Shown here in pieces: positions 22,120 to 33,064 of a DNA stretch of 64,000 bases. The position numbers were made by a program, and so were the translations under genes. The stretch's first letter is position 1, and every line of letters begins with the position of its first letter. The stretch is from Mycocentrospora acerina. Taxonomy: Eukaryota; Ascomycota; Dothideomycetes; Pleosporales. The stretch spans positions 1 to 64,000 of the forward strand of contig JAKUHH010000072.1 of the NCBI GenBank assembly GCA_022701365.1, given 5' to 3'. Under the pieces are notes generated by a model that ran no database searches, was not told the DNA's origin, and worked only from the letters and a program-made list of their open reading frames with translations.

Positions 22120-25100
22120 TGAATGCTCATTCATTTAATTTATTAGTCCTATACTCCTAACAAACCTACTTAACGCGGGTCTAGGCAATGCCTTAGTGCA
22201 GATATCTGCCAGATTATCTGCAGATAGAACATAATAAACGTGGAAATCACTAGCTAAATGCCTTTCCCTAACAAAATAAAAGTAAATGCTAATATGCTTT
22301 AAGTAAACGTTAATTCAGTGATCTTTAATAAGGGCGATAGCAGGCTGGCTGTCTGTAATAAGCGTAAAGGAACAGTTTGTAACTATCTTTAGTCTAGTGC
22401 ATGATGTAATCTCTACAATAGCCTTCTTTACCTATAGGAAGTAGGCAGCAGCGTAGGAGCAGGCCATATATTCTGCTTTGCAAGTTAACTTTGCAACGCA
22501 GGACTGTTGCTTTGCAGACCAGGACACAGTAGCACTGTTTAGCTGGAGTACATAGCCGCTGAAAGATTTAAAGTTGTCTAGATCAGAACCCTAGGAGGCA
22601 TCTAAATACATAACAGCTAATGCATTATTTAGGCTGCGCTAGAATTTCAGACTGTATTAGTGACTGTATTTAACGTATTAAAGAACCTAAAGGGCAAGCT
22701 TGTAATGTTTATTTGTCAGATTAGAATTAAATGTCCTAAGCATGCTAACTGTAAAGGCCAGGTCTGGCCTTGTACTAATAACTAGGTAGTTGAGGGACCT
22801 AACTAACTGTTAAAAACGTTGTCTTAGGCCTTCATCCGCTAGTTCCTAGTTGCAGGCAGGGAAGGTGTTGGCATCTAGTGGTGTCTGTCTGCTGTTGCAT
22901 TGTCCTATATTAAATCTGTCTAGAATTTAAAGTGCGTACTGGCTCTAGCCTACAATAATAGTGTGCTTCTTTACGTTAATTTCTAGGCCTAGCAAATATT
23001 AACATTAGCTGAGGTCCTTGCATTTGAGTTCCTTAGAAATAGTATCCTTAAAATGCTAAATATCTTTTCCTAGTCCCACCAGGAAGAGGTCGTCCACGTA
23101 GACTGCGATTGCAATGCGGTAGACAAACACGCATAGGTTAAAGTCTATTTGTGTATATCCTTCCGCTAGGAGTTGTTTGCGGAGCGTGCTAAACTATTCC
23201 CTACTAGATTGTTTAAGACTATAGAGTGTCTTCTAGAGTCTTAGGATTTTCCTTAGTTAAAGGAAGTCCCCTAGGGGTTAGCGCATATACAGCTTCTCTA
23301 CAAGGAAGCTGTTCAGGTATGCTGTGTTGAAGTTAATTTAGTGTACTTTGTAGCTGTTGTGTACCGCCTACTACAGTAGGAGTCTTAGGCTGTTGTAGCA
23401 GACGACAGGGGAGTAGGTTTTAGTAAAGTCTCTCCTATAGATTTGCAAGAATCCTTAGGCAACTAGTCTAGCTTTGTGTTAAACAATGTTGCTAGATGCA
23501 TCACGCTTTACTGCAAACACCTATCGGGAACCTATAACATGTTGTGATTCTAATTTGTTTACTTCTGTCTATGTCCTGTTCTCTGCGTGTGATCTAAGTT
23601 TGTTCTAGATAGCCTGTTCCTATTGTAGCTATTTAGGGGATTGTCTGGCTTCTTTTAGGGAGTTTAGAACGTTGTCTTCTAAGCTTTCTGCTATATATGC
23701 ATAGCTTTGCTCCTCTTCCCACACAGCAGTGTTTCTAGTAGCTTTCCTAGTTGGTTTAACTACTCTGCTGGACCTTGTTGTCACTAGTTGCTGTGCTGAT
23801 AAGGAAGATGCAGATGCATCTCTAGCTTTGCGTAGGCTGCTTATTTGTCCTTAGGGCAGTGTTGCGGTTAGCTTTTGTAGTATTTTTAGAATTTGTTGCA
23901 TTTTCTTAGATGTCAGTTCCTGTTTAGCAGGTGTGTCTTAAAATGCTTATTATAGTTAGATTAATGTCTTTAGGTCCCTGCTGACGCTTAGTAATGCAGA
24001 TCTCTGTGTGGCAGGTAACATTAATTTATTGCTAAGTTCTATTGTTGAGGATTTAGGAACTAGTAGTCTAAAGGGTTTAAACGTGACGTCCTTTAATTCT
24101 AGGATTACCTGTCTGCTAGGGATGTATAGTTAATGTATCTTAGATAACTTTCTATAGCCTACAAAGATGCCCTGTTCTAAGCGGTAGTTTAATTTAGACC
24201 CTAGGGCTCTGGCTTTAGACAGGATATAGACAAGGACTTCTGCTCTAAAGGGGTGGAGGTGCTTAATTAATGGCTTCTTGTTAAAGAGGGCCTGGTACAG
24301 TATCCCCTTAATAGAAAGATGCAAATAGGGGGCGATGTTCTTAAGAAATGTTGCAGTGTAGATTGCTTCAGCCTAGAGTTTAAGGTTTTTGTTGCTAGTA
24401 ATTATAGTTCTTGCAGCAGTAATAACTATTTAATTGAACTGTTTAGGGGTTCTATTGCTCTTATAGTAATAAGGGGGTGATTTATGGTAAATAATCCCTG
24501 ATCTTTTGAAGTACGCCTGAAGTTTACTTGCTATATATTCCCCTCTATTGTCTGAGTAGAATACCTTAATCTTAACTCTAAATTGCTGTTCTACGTATGC
24601 AATAAAGTTAATAACAGCTTAGGCTGCTTCTGACTTCTTCTTAAGGAATTGAACCTATGTAAAGCGTGTCTTTTTATTAATGAACAAAATGAAGTATTAA
24701 GCTCCTCTAATTAAGGGTTAGGAAAATTTCCTAGACAGGTCTAAATGGATGTGTTTAAACTTAAGGACGTTCTTTGGTATCTTAGACCTAGGTTTCCTGT
24801 AGACAGACTTGGACATCATGCAGGGTTTGCAGGTGAAGTCTGCAGGCTTACTAGGTATTGCATCAGCGTTAATGTACAGTTGTAAAGGGTTTCTAGGTAT
24901 ATAGAAGTGTCCTATTAATTGGTAGAACTCTTAGTATAATGCAAAATTTGCAGTTGTTGCTTTAGAATTCATAGTCTAGATCTCTATGACTCCTTAGTTG
25001 TATTTTGCCTACATGGAGTATGTGCTGTTAGACTGGGTTAGGAAGAGGTTGTCTCTATAAGCCTGGAGTTCGCATCCTTTGTTTTAAATATATAGCTAGC

Positions 25101-26388
25101 TAAATAACCAGGTTTAGTGAAGCTCTTTACTGTAGAGCACGTTTGTCAGTTCTGTCATTCGCATGGATCTATCTGGCAACAGGCAGGAAATATGCACTGT
25201 CCCCTAACCTGTAATTAGGAGCTTCTGTTGTCTAGCTATTGTGATAGTACCTTGCTAGGGGAGCAGCGTGGTGAAGTCATCTAAATTGCTAGACATGTGT
25301 TAGGAAGCCCCTGAATTGAATAGCTATTAGTTTAGGGATAAGCTTTGTGAGGGGGATGACAGGAATGTAGCTTTTGCTGTTGTAGAGTAAATAAAATCTA
25401 TACTAACCTAATGTGTTTGTTTACTGTGTTTATTTGTTGTCGCTGTGAATGCGTTTACCTCTATAGCTAAGTCTTTATTATCAGAGATGACTACTGCATT
25501 TGCCTTAGGAAGCGTCTTAGGTCTTTTTGCATTGTGGCCTTCCCCTGCTTGTTAAGACCTTGTCTTATTGTGTTCCTTCAGCTTCTAACAGTCTGTGTAG
25601 AGGTGCCTAATAAAGGTGAAGTCATGCTTCTAGCACTATGTGCATTTAACCGCTCTGGTCTAAGGGGTAGACTGTGGTGTCTTTGTGCTGGAACCTTGTG
25701 CTAGTTGCTTGCCTGCTTAGTTGCGTGCAGGGGCCTGAGATGTGTAGGCTAATAAGTTAACGGTGTTGATGCTATGCTTTTCTGCTAGGTTAAGCATTTT
25801 CAGCTTAATGTTAGTGAATGAGGTGACATTCTTAGTTGACAGGTTGTCAATGATGTGGTCTATAGTGTCTAGCAGTGTGACTAGGAAGAAAGAACCTTTA
25901 ACCTTATTAGATTTAAACATTGTCTTTATGGCTTTAGAGACGGTTTGTAATAATGTTAAGCATCTTTTAGCTATCTGTGTCCACATTTGGTGGAATTTGT
26001 TAATATGCCTAGTAAGGTTGTCCCTATTATAATACCTAAGGTTTGTAAGGGCTTAGAAGAGGTAGATGCTAGCATTGCTAGTGTCCCTGTTAAACCGGCT
26101 AGACAGGTAGTCCTAGGCTGATAAAGCGTTGTTACAGGACGTGATGCCTATAGTCAGGTTGTTGTGTGCAGCACTAATAAGCATTACTATGGCCTTAGTG
26201 TCCTTAGTGTCCTACTTGTCTTGTGCATCGCTAAGGGCAGTAGGGCAGGGAGACTTCTTTATGATAATGTCCTACAGGCTAGCATACCTGAAAGTGATTG
26301 TCTAGGCTGACTGCTATTTAGGGTAATTCTTACTACGGGAGGAGAGCTTGGGTAGGGAGGAGGGGTTGAGCTTAAATGTAAAGGCCAT
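22120..26388 (-). pseudogene. Copia gag-pol polyprotein, RIP-interrupted
   Basis: Read from ATG at 26388 (MAFTFKLNPSSLPKLS), gag covers about 26388-25560 and ends in a zinc-knuckle-like CIWCKKHDF..HLYTDC. The protease motif appears as LFNSGASQHMSS near 25310, where relatives have DSGAS; Asp to Asn is a G-to-A change. Integrase shows HIHLDLSRKF, FYSDNRGEY and the GIFVGYRKLSK region (24130-24900). Reverse transcriptase has AVYVDDLFLVG near 23085-23125. RNase H follows with MYLDASQGSD, CKAEYMACSYAAAYF and ALIKDH to about 22150. Multiple in-frame TAG/TAA at Gln/Trp codons make it inactive. Normally it would drive replicative transposition through an RNA intermediate. Confidence 0.88.
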
Positions 26389-26612
26389 GTTTGATTAGTG
26401 TGGCTGTTAACCTAGGCGTTTAGTGGTGGGGCGTTGGAGGGGTAGACGTGTGACGCGTAGTGGACGTGACGTTCCCTTGTCGCGGGTTGCTAAGGTGAGC
26501 CTTGGTGAACAGCTTGATTGCTGTGGTCTGCAGCAGTGAAGATAGTAAGGCGCGTAGGATGCAGTTAATAAACAAAGTAATGCAGTGTAATTATTATTAA
26601 GGTGTGATGTTA

Positions 26613-26631
26613 GAGCGCTGGGCTCATAACC
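26613..26631 (-). other. Copia primer-binding site matching the initiator tRNA-Met anticodon arm
   Basis: Immediately inside the 5' LTR the minus strand reads GGTTATGAGCCCAGCGCTC. Its complement contains GGGCTCATAACC, the anticodon stem-loop of initiator tRNA-Met with its CAT anticodon. This is the half-tRNA priming mode known for copia-type elements. Confidence 0.75.
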
Positions 26632-26795
26632 TGTTGAATTATAAAGTTATTAGTTGATTGTTTGAACTAGCTACGGATAAACCATATATACAAACAATGC
26701 TAGTCCTGATTGGGATGCCCCTCCTGAGTCCTTTCCCACCACCATAGCATGCGGGGGAACCACCCCCTGAGTGCCCTCCAGGGCTACTTCCAACA
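26632..26795 (-). repeat. 5' LTR of the Copia element
   Basis: 164 bp, TGTTGAATTA..CTTCCAACA on the plus strand, cleaner than its partner. Its plus strand carries an ATG at 26749 that opens in frame with the 3' half of the split gene. Confidence 0.92.
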
Positions 26796-27270
26796 TGTTT
26801 CACAAGAAATTCTAAAATCTGGAAAAAGCCTGTATATGATCACAGGAACGAAAATAGCGCGCGGTGGTCAAGGCTCAACAACAGAGTCAAAAGAAATGGG
26901 GTTTGATAATGAGTTAGAAATTGACAGCTCTGTTTCTAACGTACCTTTAAAAGTAGGTGAGAAGTCTGGGCTTTCTCTTGAGTCACACAATAGCCAACAG
27001 TTTGGATCAACCAGCGACTTTGTCTTTGCATACCGAATACGAAGAATTTTTTACAAAAGAGGCATGTTAAAGACAGAAGACTACAACAAAGGGGCTGTGG
27101 CAGGCAAAGAATTTGTGCAGTTAAGCAGGAGCAAAGATGACATCGAGGACAGCGATGCCAAACTCATCACCGCTGATATGGATGATAGTGGAGTTGGGGA
27201 GGCTATTCTTTGTTCATATGACGACGGCGAGGAGTGGGATCTTAAGCTTGTTTTTGCCAAACAGATCTAA
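26749..27270 (+). CDS. chimeric ORF: LTR-derived start plus C-terminal half of the split gene
   Basis: An uninterrupted 173-codon frame begins at an ATG inside the Copia LTR (MRGNHPLSALQGYFQH), crosses the LTR end and continues into the authentic C-terminal part (SQEILKSGKSLYMITG to VFAKQI and TAA). About 16 residues are LTR-encoded. If any transcript starts in or upstream of the antisense side of this LTR, a truncated protein lacking the first 120 native residues could be made. There is no direct sign of expression, so the frame may be fortuitous. The tail is rich in Asp and Glu. Confidence 0.4.
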   Translation: MRGNHPLSALQGYFQHVSQEILKSGKSLYMITGTKIARGGQGSTTESKEMGFDNELEIDSSVSNVPLKVGEKSGLSLESHNSQQFGSTSDFVFAYRIRRIFYKRGMLKTEDYNKGAVAGKEFVQLSRSKDDIEDSDAKLITADMDDSGVGEAILCSYDDGEEWDLKLVFAKQI

Positions 27271-28257
27271 ATTAGGGTTCGCAATGTTCTTTACATACGT
27301 TGTTGTCCTGTTTATTTCAGTGCAATATGTGTAAAGTTTTAGCTAACACTTAGTTACCTGACTGATATGAGGCAGTGTAAAGGACTGGCTATGCACTAAA
27401 GGATACAGGGGGAAAGACAAACATGTAACACGCACATAAGAACAGAACGACATATAGTAAAGCCACAAATTGAAAGATTTAATATTATTATTAACACTTA
27501 CAATGTCTGGATATTTATAGCGCCACAGAACAACCCCAATTCCAAAACTCAACCGTTTTAAGATATTATTATTTCTGCTTTATCTTAACATAAAAAGACT
27601 ACAACTTTCTTCCTTATAGTACACAATTAGCTCTTCTTTTTCTTATATCTAGTTTTATGTTGTTTAGCGTATTAACTTAATCTGTTCTGTAGACTTTTCT
27701 ATTTCTTACATTGCTGTTATATAAGTGTTAGGGACTAGAGTAATGCCTAAAGCATTCTACTATATTAAATATAGGGGAACATCTCTTAAGCCAAAAGATT
27801 TTTCAAAATAAGCTAGAGCTAGTTATGGTTAACTTCTCATGTAATGTTCTCTAAGCAATTCTCTCAAAACTAAAGCAAATAACATTGCTAAGAAGGATAT
27901 AATACCCAAATTAACTATAGAAGAGATATAGGGTTAAATACTTATATAAATTCTTAGCACTAGAAGCCTTAAACATTTGCCTAACAGATCTACTCTGCAG
28001 AAACATCTCCAAGTGCACCTTAGCTTTACCTGCAGGTACTACTCTTTATATCCTACTAGCTATATAGTACTACATTTTTAATTATTTAAAAACATTATAG
28101 CAGATTAAAAATATAAGTAGAGCTCTTTTTAACATGTAAAATTCTTATTTACTTTAAGGTTTAAGATAGTATAATAGGATTTTGATATCAGATTCTATAA
28201 TTATAGTACTTTATTAGATAGTCTCTTAATAGCAACTTACTATAAGACTTTATACTA
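27271..28257. other. AT-rich intergenic stretch
   Basis: Downstream of the split gene. Only short frames without motifs; composition becomes increasingly AT-rich toward 28200. Confidence 0.45.
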
Positions 28258-28390
28258 TGTCAGACTACTCCTGAGAGCGCATGTGTGCAGGCAAGTGTGC
28301 TCGCACGTGAGCACTCAAGTCCTGTATAGTCTCTGAGTCTTATACTACTAATAAAAAAAATAATAAGTTCTTCCTGATTGTTCACTCACA
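28258..28390 (-). repeat. 133-bp LTR-like repeat
   Basis: TGTCAGACTA..TTCACTCACA, 133 bp, aligning with 21241-21373 along the whole length. Flanking TACTA and TAATA match at four of five bases, a possible decayed target duplication. Confidence 0.6.
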
Positions 28391-29370
28391 TAATACAACT
28401 CTCTTAATTAGGGGCATTAACTTTTAAAGAGTAGGACTATCTACAAGTTTAACATAAGGTATCTGCTACTAAAAGTAGTAAGACTAACATAGCTTACATA
28501 TAGACACTAACATTGTCCTTTTTAGCGCGTCTGTTCTAATGCCTGTAGAATTAACATTTTAGCAAATACTACCTTAAAATACATTAGACACTCTCCCCTC
28601 TATTTTCTAGAGCCTCAAGACTTAGGGTAATGAAATAACACTGAGTTATAATCTTACAACTCTATCAGAAAATTTTGAAGGTATCTGTATCTTAATAAAC
28701 CTTGTGCTTAATAAGGTGGTAAAGTGTGCCTCTGTAAGTAAGACTACAAGCAGACTAAAATTACTTTTAGTTTATAAAAAGACAATTTCTCTACAGTTTT
28801 AGTTCTTGTACAGTAAATAATAAAATTCTTATAGTGTGCTTTAAACATTATGTAAAAATAGACTTTAGGTTAAAGAGCTTTAAGATTAATAGTAAATCAA
28901 TAGGACAAATAGTTCTATTATAGATAATATAGTAGCTACAGCTTAATACCTATAATATACACTAAATTATTCTAAAAAATAAAGAGAAAAAATTAAAACT
29001 GCAGCAAAAAAAACAAAAAGTAGAAATAATATAATAGGTAGAAGCTAAAGCATAATTAGTAGAAGAGGAAAAAGTTAAAAAAAAATATTACTTTTAACAT
29101 CTAAAATGTTTTAAAATTATAAGAAAGATTTTATGTTATATTAAATTTTTAAATAAAACTGTAAGAGATGTAAGTTAATAATGCAATTTACTATTTTAAA
29201 AGGGTTACCTGCTTGGCAAAGATAAAAAGACTAGAATAGCTAAAACGGAACTTCTAGATGAAACAAAAGAATTATAAAAGAGCAGACTTATCTGCACCTA
29301 TGCTACTACTTAAGAACTAGTAAAAGATATTCTGTGAAGCTACAAAAAGGCTGACCTTCTTGCTACTAAG
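28391..29370. other. AT-rich transposon debris
   Basis: Strongly AT-rich. Around 28975-29130 the plus strand encodes a Lys/Gln-rich coiled-coil-like stretch (KRKKLKLQQKKQK) with TAA/TAG interruptions, similar in character to the C-terminal tails of pogo-type transposases. No intact gene. Confidence 0.35.
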
Positions 29371-29444
29371 GCTAGAAAGTACATGCCTTGCAGTAGACAT
29401 ACAGACCTTATTCAGATCACTCTCTTATAACCTGCGTCGTTACA
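29371..29444 (-). repeat. truncated 288-family LTR end
   Basis: About 74 bp matching the TGTAACGACG end of the 288-bp LTR (inverted), including CTGCGTCGTTACA and ATCACTCTC. Homology ends near 29371. It abuts a transposase reading frame at 29445. Confidence 0.7.
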
Positions 29445-30677
29445 TCATTATCACCTTGAACTAATATGTTATCTTCCTAGTAATATTGTTATTGTGGCAG
29501 TTCTAGTCTATCGCCGTAACTTGTCTTACTACTGTTTCTAGGTGACGTTTCTTGAAAGCCTTTGCCCAGTTCTTACCTGGAGGCTTAAGGGGTCTGCCTA
29601 TTAGGAGTTGCGTGCGGGTGGCGACGAAGGCGAGGGCAGAAACGTACTTGATTCGCACAGGTTGCCTGAGATCTGACATTTGTAAGATGAACTTAACAAG
29701 CGCACTCTCTTCCTACAGTGACAGGTACCGCTGGCCTTGGGCCTCGTCCTTCATTGAGGGTTAGCTAAGCACGCAATAGTGGAGGGTAGTATGAGGGACT
29801 CCGCTGTGGTCTGCTATGGCACGGTACGATCTACGCACACCCAGAGGAACTCAAAGTGCTAATACTTGCCTTGCCTTATCTATGATAGTGCGTTACAGTC
29901 AACAGCGCAAAGGCTCTTGGTTGCTTGAAGGAACTGTGAGGCATTGCGGCAACAAAGGACACAATCTAGGGCTAAGCGACCCACGATACGCGCTACAATT
30001 TTTTTTAGACTTTGGAGATAGGCATGGCGCAAGGATTGAATACAACATTATGTTAGCAGCTTGAGATAGTTAGAGCGTTCCGTTAGGTATAGCAAGAGGT
30101 TTTTCCGCGTCTTCTTTTCTGTCTAACGAACCTCCTGGTATTAACGCTCCTGGTGTTAAGGTAGTTTCTAACACAGGGAAGTATGTCTTTAGTACTTGCA
30201 CTCTATCTGGAAACCTCTGAAAAATTAACAGAGTCGTAAATTCGCGAATGAATTGGGGTCAATTGGTGAGTGTGCGGCTAACGGTTTAAGGGAAAAGATC
30301 GACGACGTGACTTTGCAGAGATCCAGCTTGGAGATCTTTTCATGAAGGAATAATAGCTGTAGATTCGTGTGTATTTAAAACAGCTCTTTAAACCTGCGAA
30401 AGGGACATCCTGAAGGTCTGAAGTGTAAAACTGTCTCGCCTCAGGGTGCGTCTCAGGTCCCAGGGATGAACATTATAGCACAAGCTCATACTCCTGTTGT
30501 GGGTTGAGTAACTGTCGCTCGCGTGCCTCCTTGCTGCGGGCGTGCTGTGCACCTTGGTGCCGCCGCGACAGCGTCGTTCGGTCAACCTTGAACATTTTTA
30601 CAACTTCGCGATACGACGATTTTATCTCCAGATTTATGCGATTCCAAATATTCATTCGCCTGCTGAATCGGATCCAT
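29445..30677 (-). pseudogene. pogo-type transposase relic interrupted by an LTR
   Basis: The start codon at 30677 gives MDPIQQANEYLESHKSGDK. After a frameshift the psq/helix-turn-helix continues as SYREVVKMFKVDRTTLSRRH and LLNPQQEYELV (30470-30640). Further down, 29460-29750 encodes ALVKFILQMSDLRQPVRIKY and KPPGKNWAKAFKKRH, the CENP-B-type DNA-binding domain, ending at ITY-FKVI where the LTR fragment begins. The intervening 29760-30460 is disrupted. On the opposite strand 29930-29970 reads VRHCGNKGHNLG, resembling the terminal zinc knuckle of some fungal pogo transposases, perhaps from another copy in reverse. No DDE catalytic core remains. The relic is less AT-rich than neighbouring repeats, so it suffered indels more than RIP. 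Confidence 0.6.
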
Positions 30678-31551
30678 GGTTGTAGAGTTATGGCGCGTTA
30701 GAGTTAAGACGGCTCACAATGTTGTGGGGTACGGGCGGCTTGTTGGCCGAACTGGCTCGTTGGGTGCGCTAAGACTGTACGCCACCGTGCCGAGTGACCA
30801 GATTGCAGGAGGTTTGTCCGGTGGGACTTGACATAGATCAATGAATCGAGCGTGTGTGTTGTTGCAATTACTTCGTGAAGTCAGTGAAGTCTCCACGAAG
30901 TTTTGATCGACAACGAGCGGACACCATGTCCAACAGCATGTTCAGGCTCTCTCACACATGGCCATGAAGCGCACAAAGCACAACGTTTCCAATCGTGACG
31001 ACTGTTGCGTGTCGCGTGGCGGACCTAGGGATATTAAGGCTAAAGCAGCATCTTTGCACGCCCAGCCTGGCAGTGGACGACTTTCTCTTCGACGGAACGA
31101 ACCACCGTCTTTGGTACACTCTCCGGGCTTTGGGAAAGGAGCAACCACTAAGGTTATTATTAAAGTTTTCTTCTATTTTAGTAAGAGATTCTAGCGCCGA
31201 TGCTTAATGCCCACGCGTGGGATCAAGTTTCTTAAGTAAATTTACGGAAGATAGATCTTCTTCAGGGATCAGCATTGCTGTACGCCTAAACCCCCAGGTT
31301 TTGGTAACTTCTGAAGTTAGAGGCACCTGCAGCCATTCGTTTCTCTCATAGGACATGCTTATCACGTGGGTACGGTACGTGGAGATCTTAGCGACTAGGT
31401 CAGACACCATTTAATAGCCTGACATATCTAACTCTGGCTTTTAGGGAGATTCAAGAGCCGTTTATTCTGGAACCCCACCATTTACCTCCTCTATTCTACA
31501 CTCCGGGTCTACTCCGCTGCACACGATTCCAGCATACGAATCAAAGAAACG
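30678..31551. other. intergenic, no recognised gene
   Basis: GC content rises here, marking the edge of the repeat compartment. Frames of 65-80 codons occur on both strands at 30940-31410, but none has a motif or an obvious exon structure. Confidence 0.4.
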
Positions 31552-33064
31552 ATGAAGCCCTTTCATCTTCTCCTCCCCTTGCTGGCATGGGTGCATGTAG
31601 GACTCGCACAGCAGTCTGGGTTGATGGCGATGGTGCAACAGCTTCCTACATGCGCTGTACGTATCGCGAGCTAATCGTATCCAACACTACTAACAGATGT
31701 CCAGCAAAACTGTCTGGCTATCGAGATTCCAAAGTCATCATGCGAAGTTACAAACACAACTTGCATATGTTTAGATACCCAGCTGCAGAACGATGTTGGG
31801 CAGTGTGTCACGCAGTCGTGCACACTTAGGCAAAGTCTAAGTAAGTGGCTCGCTTCTTCAACTACTTTGACCCAAACTGACTGTGATTGAACAGCCACAA
31901 AAAATCTCACTAATACGGCATGCGGTGCTCCAATACGTGACATTAGTGAAGCGGCCCGTCTTTCCAACTTGATATCCGGAATTATCTCTGCCGTCTTCGT
32001 ACTTGCCCGGATCGTCTACAAAGCCGCCTACACCCCTAGAGACTTCGGATGGGACGACTTTACCGTCTTCTTCACACAGCTCACCTTAATCCCGTCTATG
32101 GTAATAATAGATCGTGGATCTTTGCCCAATGGTCTTGGAAGAGATGTTTGGACGCTAACATTTCATCAAATCATCGAGTTTTCCAAATACATATACGCCT
32201 TAGAGGTCCTTTATTTCGTCCAGCTCGCTTTACTAAAGCTTACCCTCTTGCTCCTCTTCTTGCGAATCTTCCCACACTCACACGTCAAGCGCCTTCTCTG
32301 GGGAACCGTGGTCTTCACCACCCTTTGGGGCACTGCCTACTTTATTGCAGGAACTTTGCAGTGTTTGCCAATATCTTTTTTTTATACGAGATTGGACGGG
32401 GATACAAAAGGGACATGCATTAACATCAACGGGTTGGCCTGGAGTAACACTATCCTTTCCATCGTTCTGGACATTTGGATGCTCGCTTTACCACTTCGTG
32501 AGGTCTACTCCTTGCAGATGTCATGGCGCAGAAAGTTGGGCGTCACCGTGATGTTCTCATTCGGTACTTTGTAAGTCGTCCCATACTAGTGCAAACCACA
32601 TGTTCTAACGGCGCTCCAGCGTAACTCTTGTATCGATCCTCCGCCTCAGCTCGCTCGTCAAATTCGCCGCGTCTGCGAATCCAACTTATGACCAAACCGA
32701 GCTAGTCAACTGGTCCAGCATCGAAATCAAAGTCGGCGTCATCTGTTCATGTCTACCTGCGGTTCGCTCGATGTTCATCCGCCTATCCCCCCGCATATTT
32801 AGCTCTACAAAGGGCAACAGCCAACAATGCGTCGAATACAGGAATACGAGTAACGGAACCAGGAAAGTTAGAAGCATGCCAGCCAGTGGGTCAACGTTCT
32901 CAGACAGCAGAAGAAACCCTCATGCTATCACGTACACCAAGACGTTCGAAATGGGCCGTGATCATGATAGCGATGAGCAGGCGCTGGTACATGTGGAAAT
33001 GGAGCAAATGGAGCTTAAGGATTCGAAATATCAAAAGAGCATTCAGACTACATCGAATTTGTAG
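31552..33064 (+). CDS. CFEM-domain seven-transmembrane receptor (PTH11-like)
   Basis: Four exons inferred: 31552-31656, 31705-31840, 31895-32570, 32620-33064 (453 aa). All introns are GT..AG, 48-54 bp. Exon 1 encodes a signal peptide (MKPFHLLLPLLAWVHVGLA). Residues about 31-95 form a CFEM domain with eight cysteines: LPTCA, QNC, SSC, TTCIC, VGQC, QSC and the later TACGAPIRD. Then come about seven hydrophobic helices of the fungal rhodopsin-like fold (LISGIISAVFVLARIVYKAA, WDDFTVFF, LALLKLTLLLLFLRIFP, and others) and a polar cytoplasmic tail rich in Ser, Asp and Glu. PTH11-class receptors sit in the plasma membrane and in some fungi sense surface or nutrient cues. The ligand is unknown. No frameshift or RIP is seen. 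Confidence 0.9.

Larger units (their letters stand above)
21943..26795 (-). mobile_element. Ty1/Copia LTR retrotransposon inserted in the gene
   Basis: A 4853-bp element on the minus strand with 164-bp LTRs at both ends and an exact TGTTT target duplication (21938-21942 and 26796-26800). It has the primer-binding site beside the 5' LTR, the polypurine tract beside the 3' LTR, and a single gag-pol region with the Copia order protease, integrase, reverse transcriptase, RNase H. RIP-type stops are present but moderate. LTRs differ at about nine sites, all transitions, most of them in the 3' LTR (21943-22106). Confidence 0.93.
21585..27270 (+). pseudogene. conserved fungal protein of unknown function, split by a Copia element
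   Basis: The 5' part (21585-21942) encodes an N-terminus PKKTYLRSPNDDYMPDNNIK followed by LGHVWRNPRDPGSF. The 3' part (26801-27270) contains LYMITGTKIARGG, SDFVFAYRIRRIFYKRG and an acidic C-terminus ending at TAA. The two coding parts total 828 bp (275 aa plus stop), and the frame closes exactly if one TGTTT duplication copy is discounted. No stops or RIP-like damage are seen in either half, so disruption looks recent. I recognise this as a recurrent ascomycete family without an assigned function. A pore-forming fold has crossed my mind from the motif spacing, but that is speculation. An upstream in-frame ATG at 21555 exists; 21585 fits the family start better. The insertion separates promoter and 3' half by 4.85 kb, so the native protein is not made from this allele. 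Confidence 0.8.

Noticed and set aside
27343..27552. Minus-strand 69-codon frame after the split gene
   Set aside because: No motif, no splice-supported extension and ordinary chance length for this composition.
30942..31410. Overlapping 65-78 codon frames on both strands
   Set aside because: Several frames are open simultaneously because GC is higher here; none has a recognisable domain.
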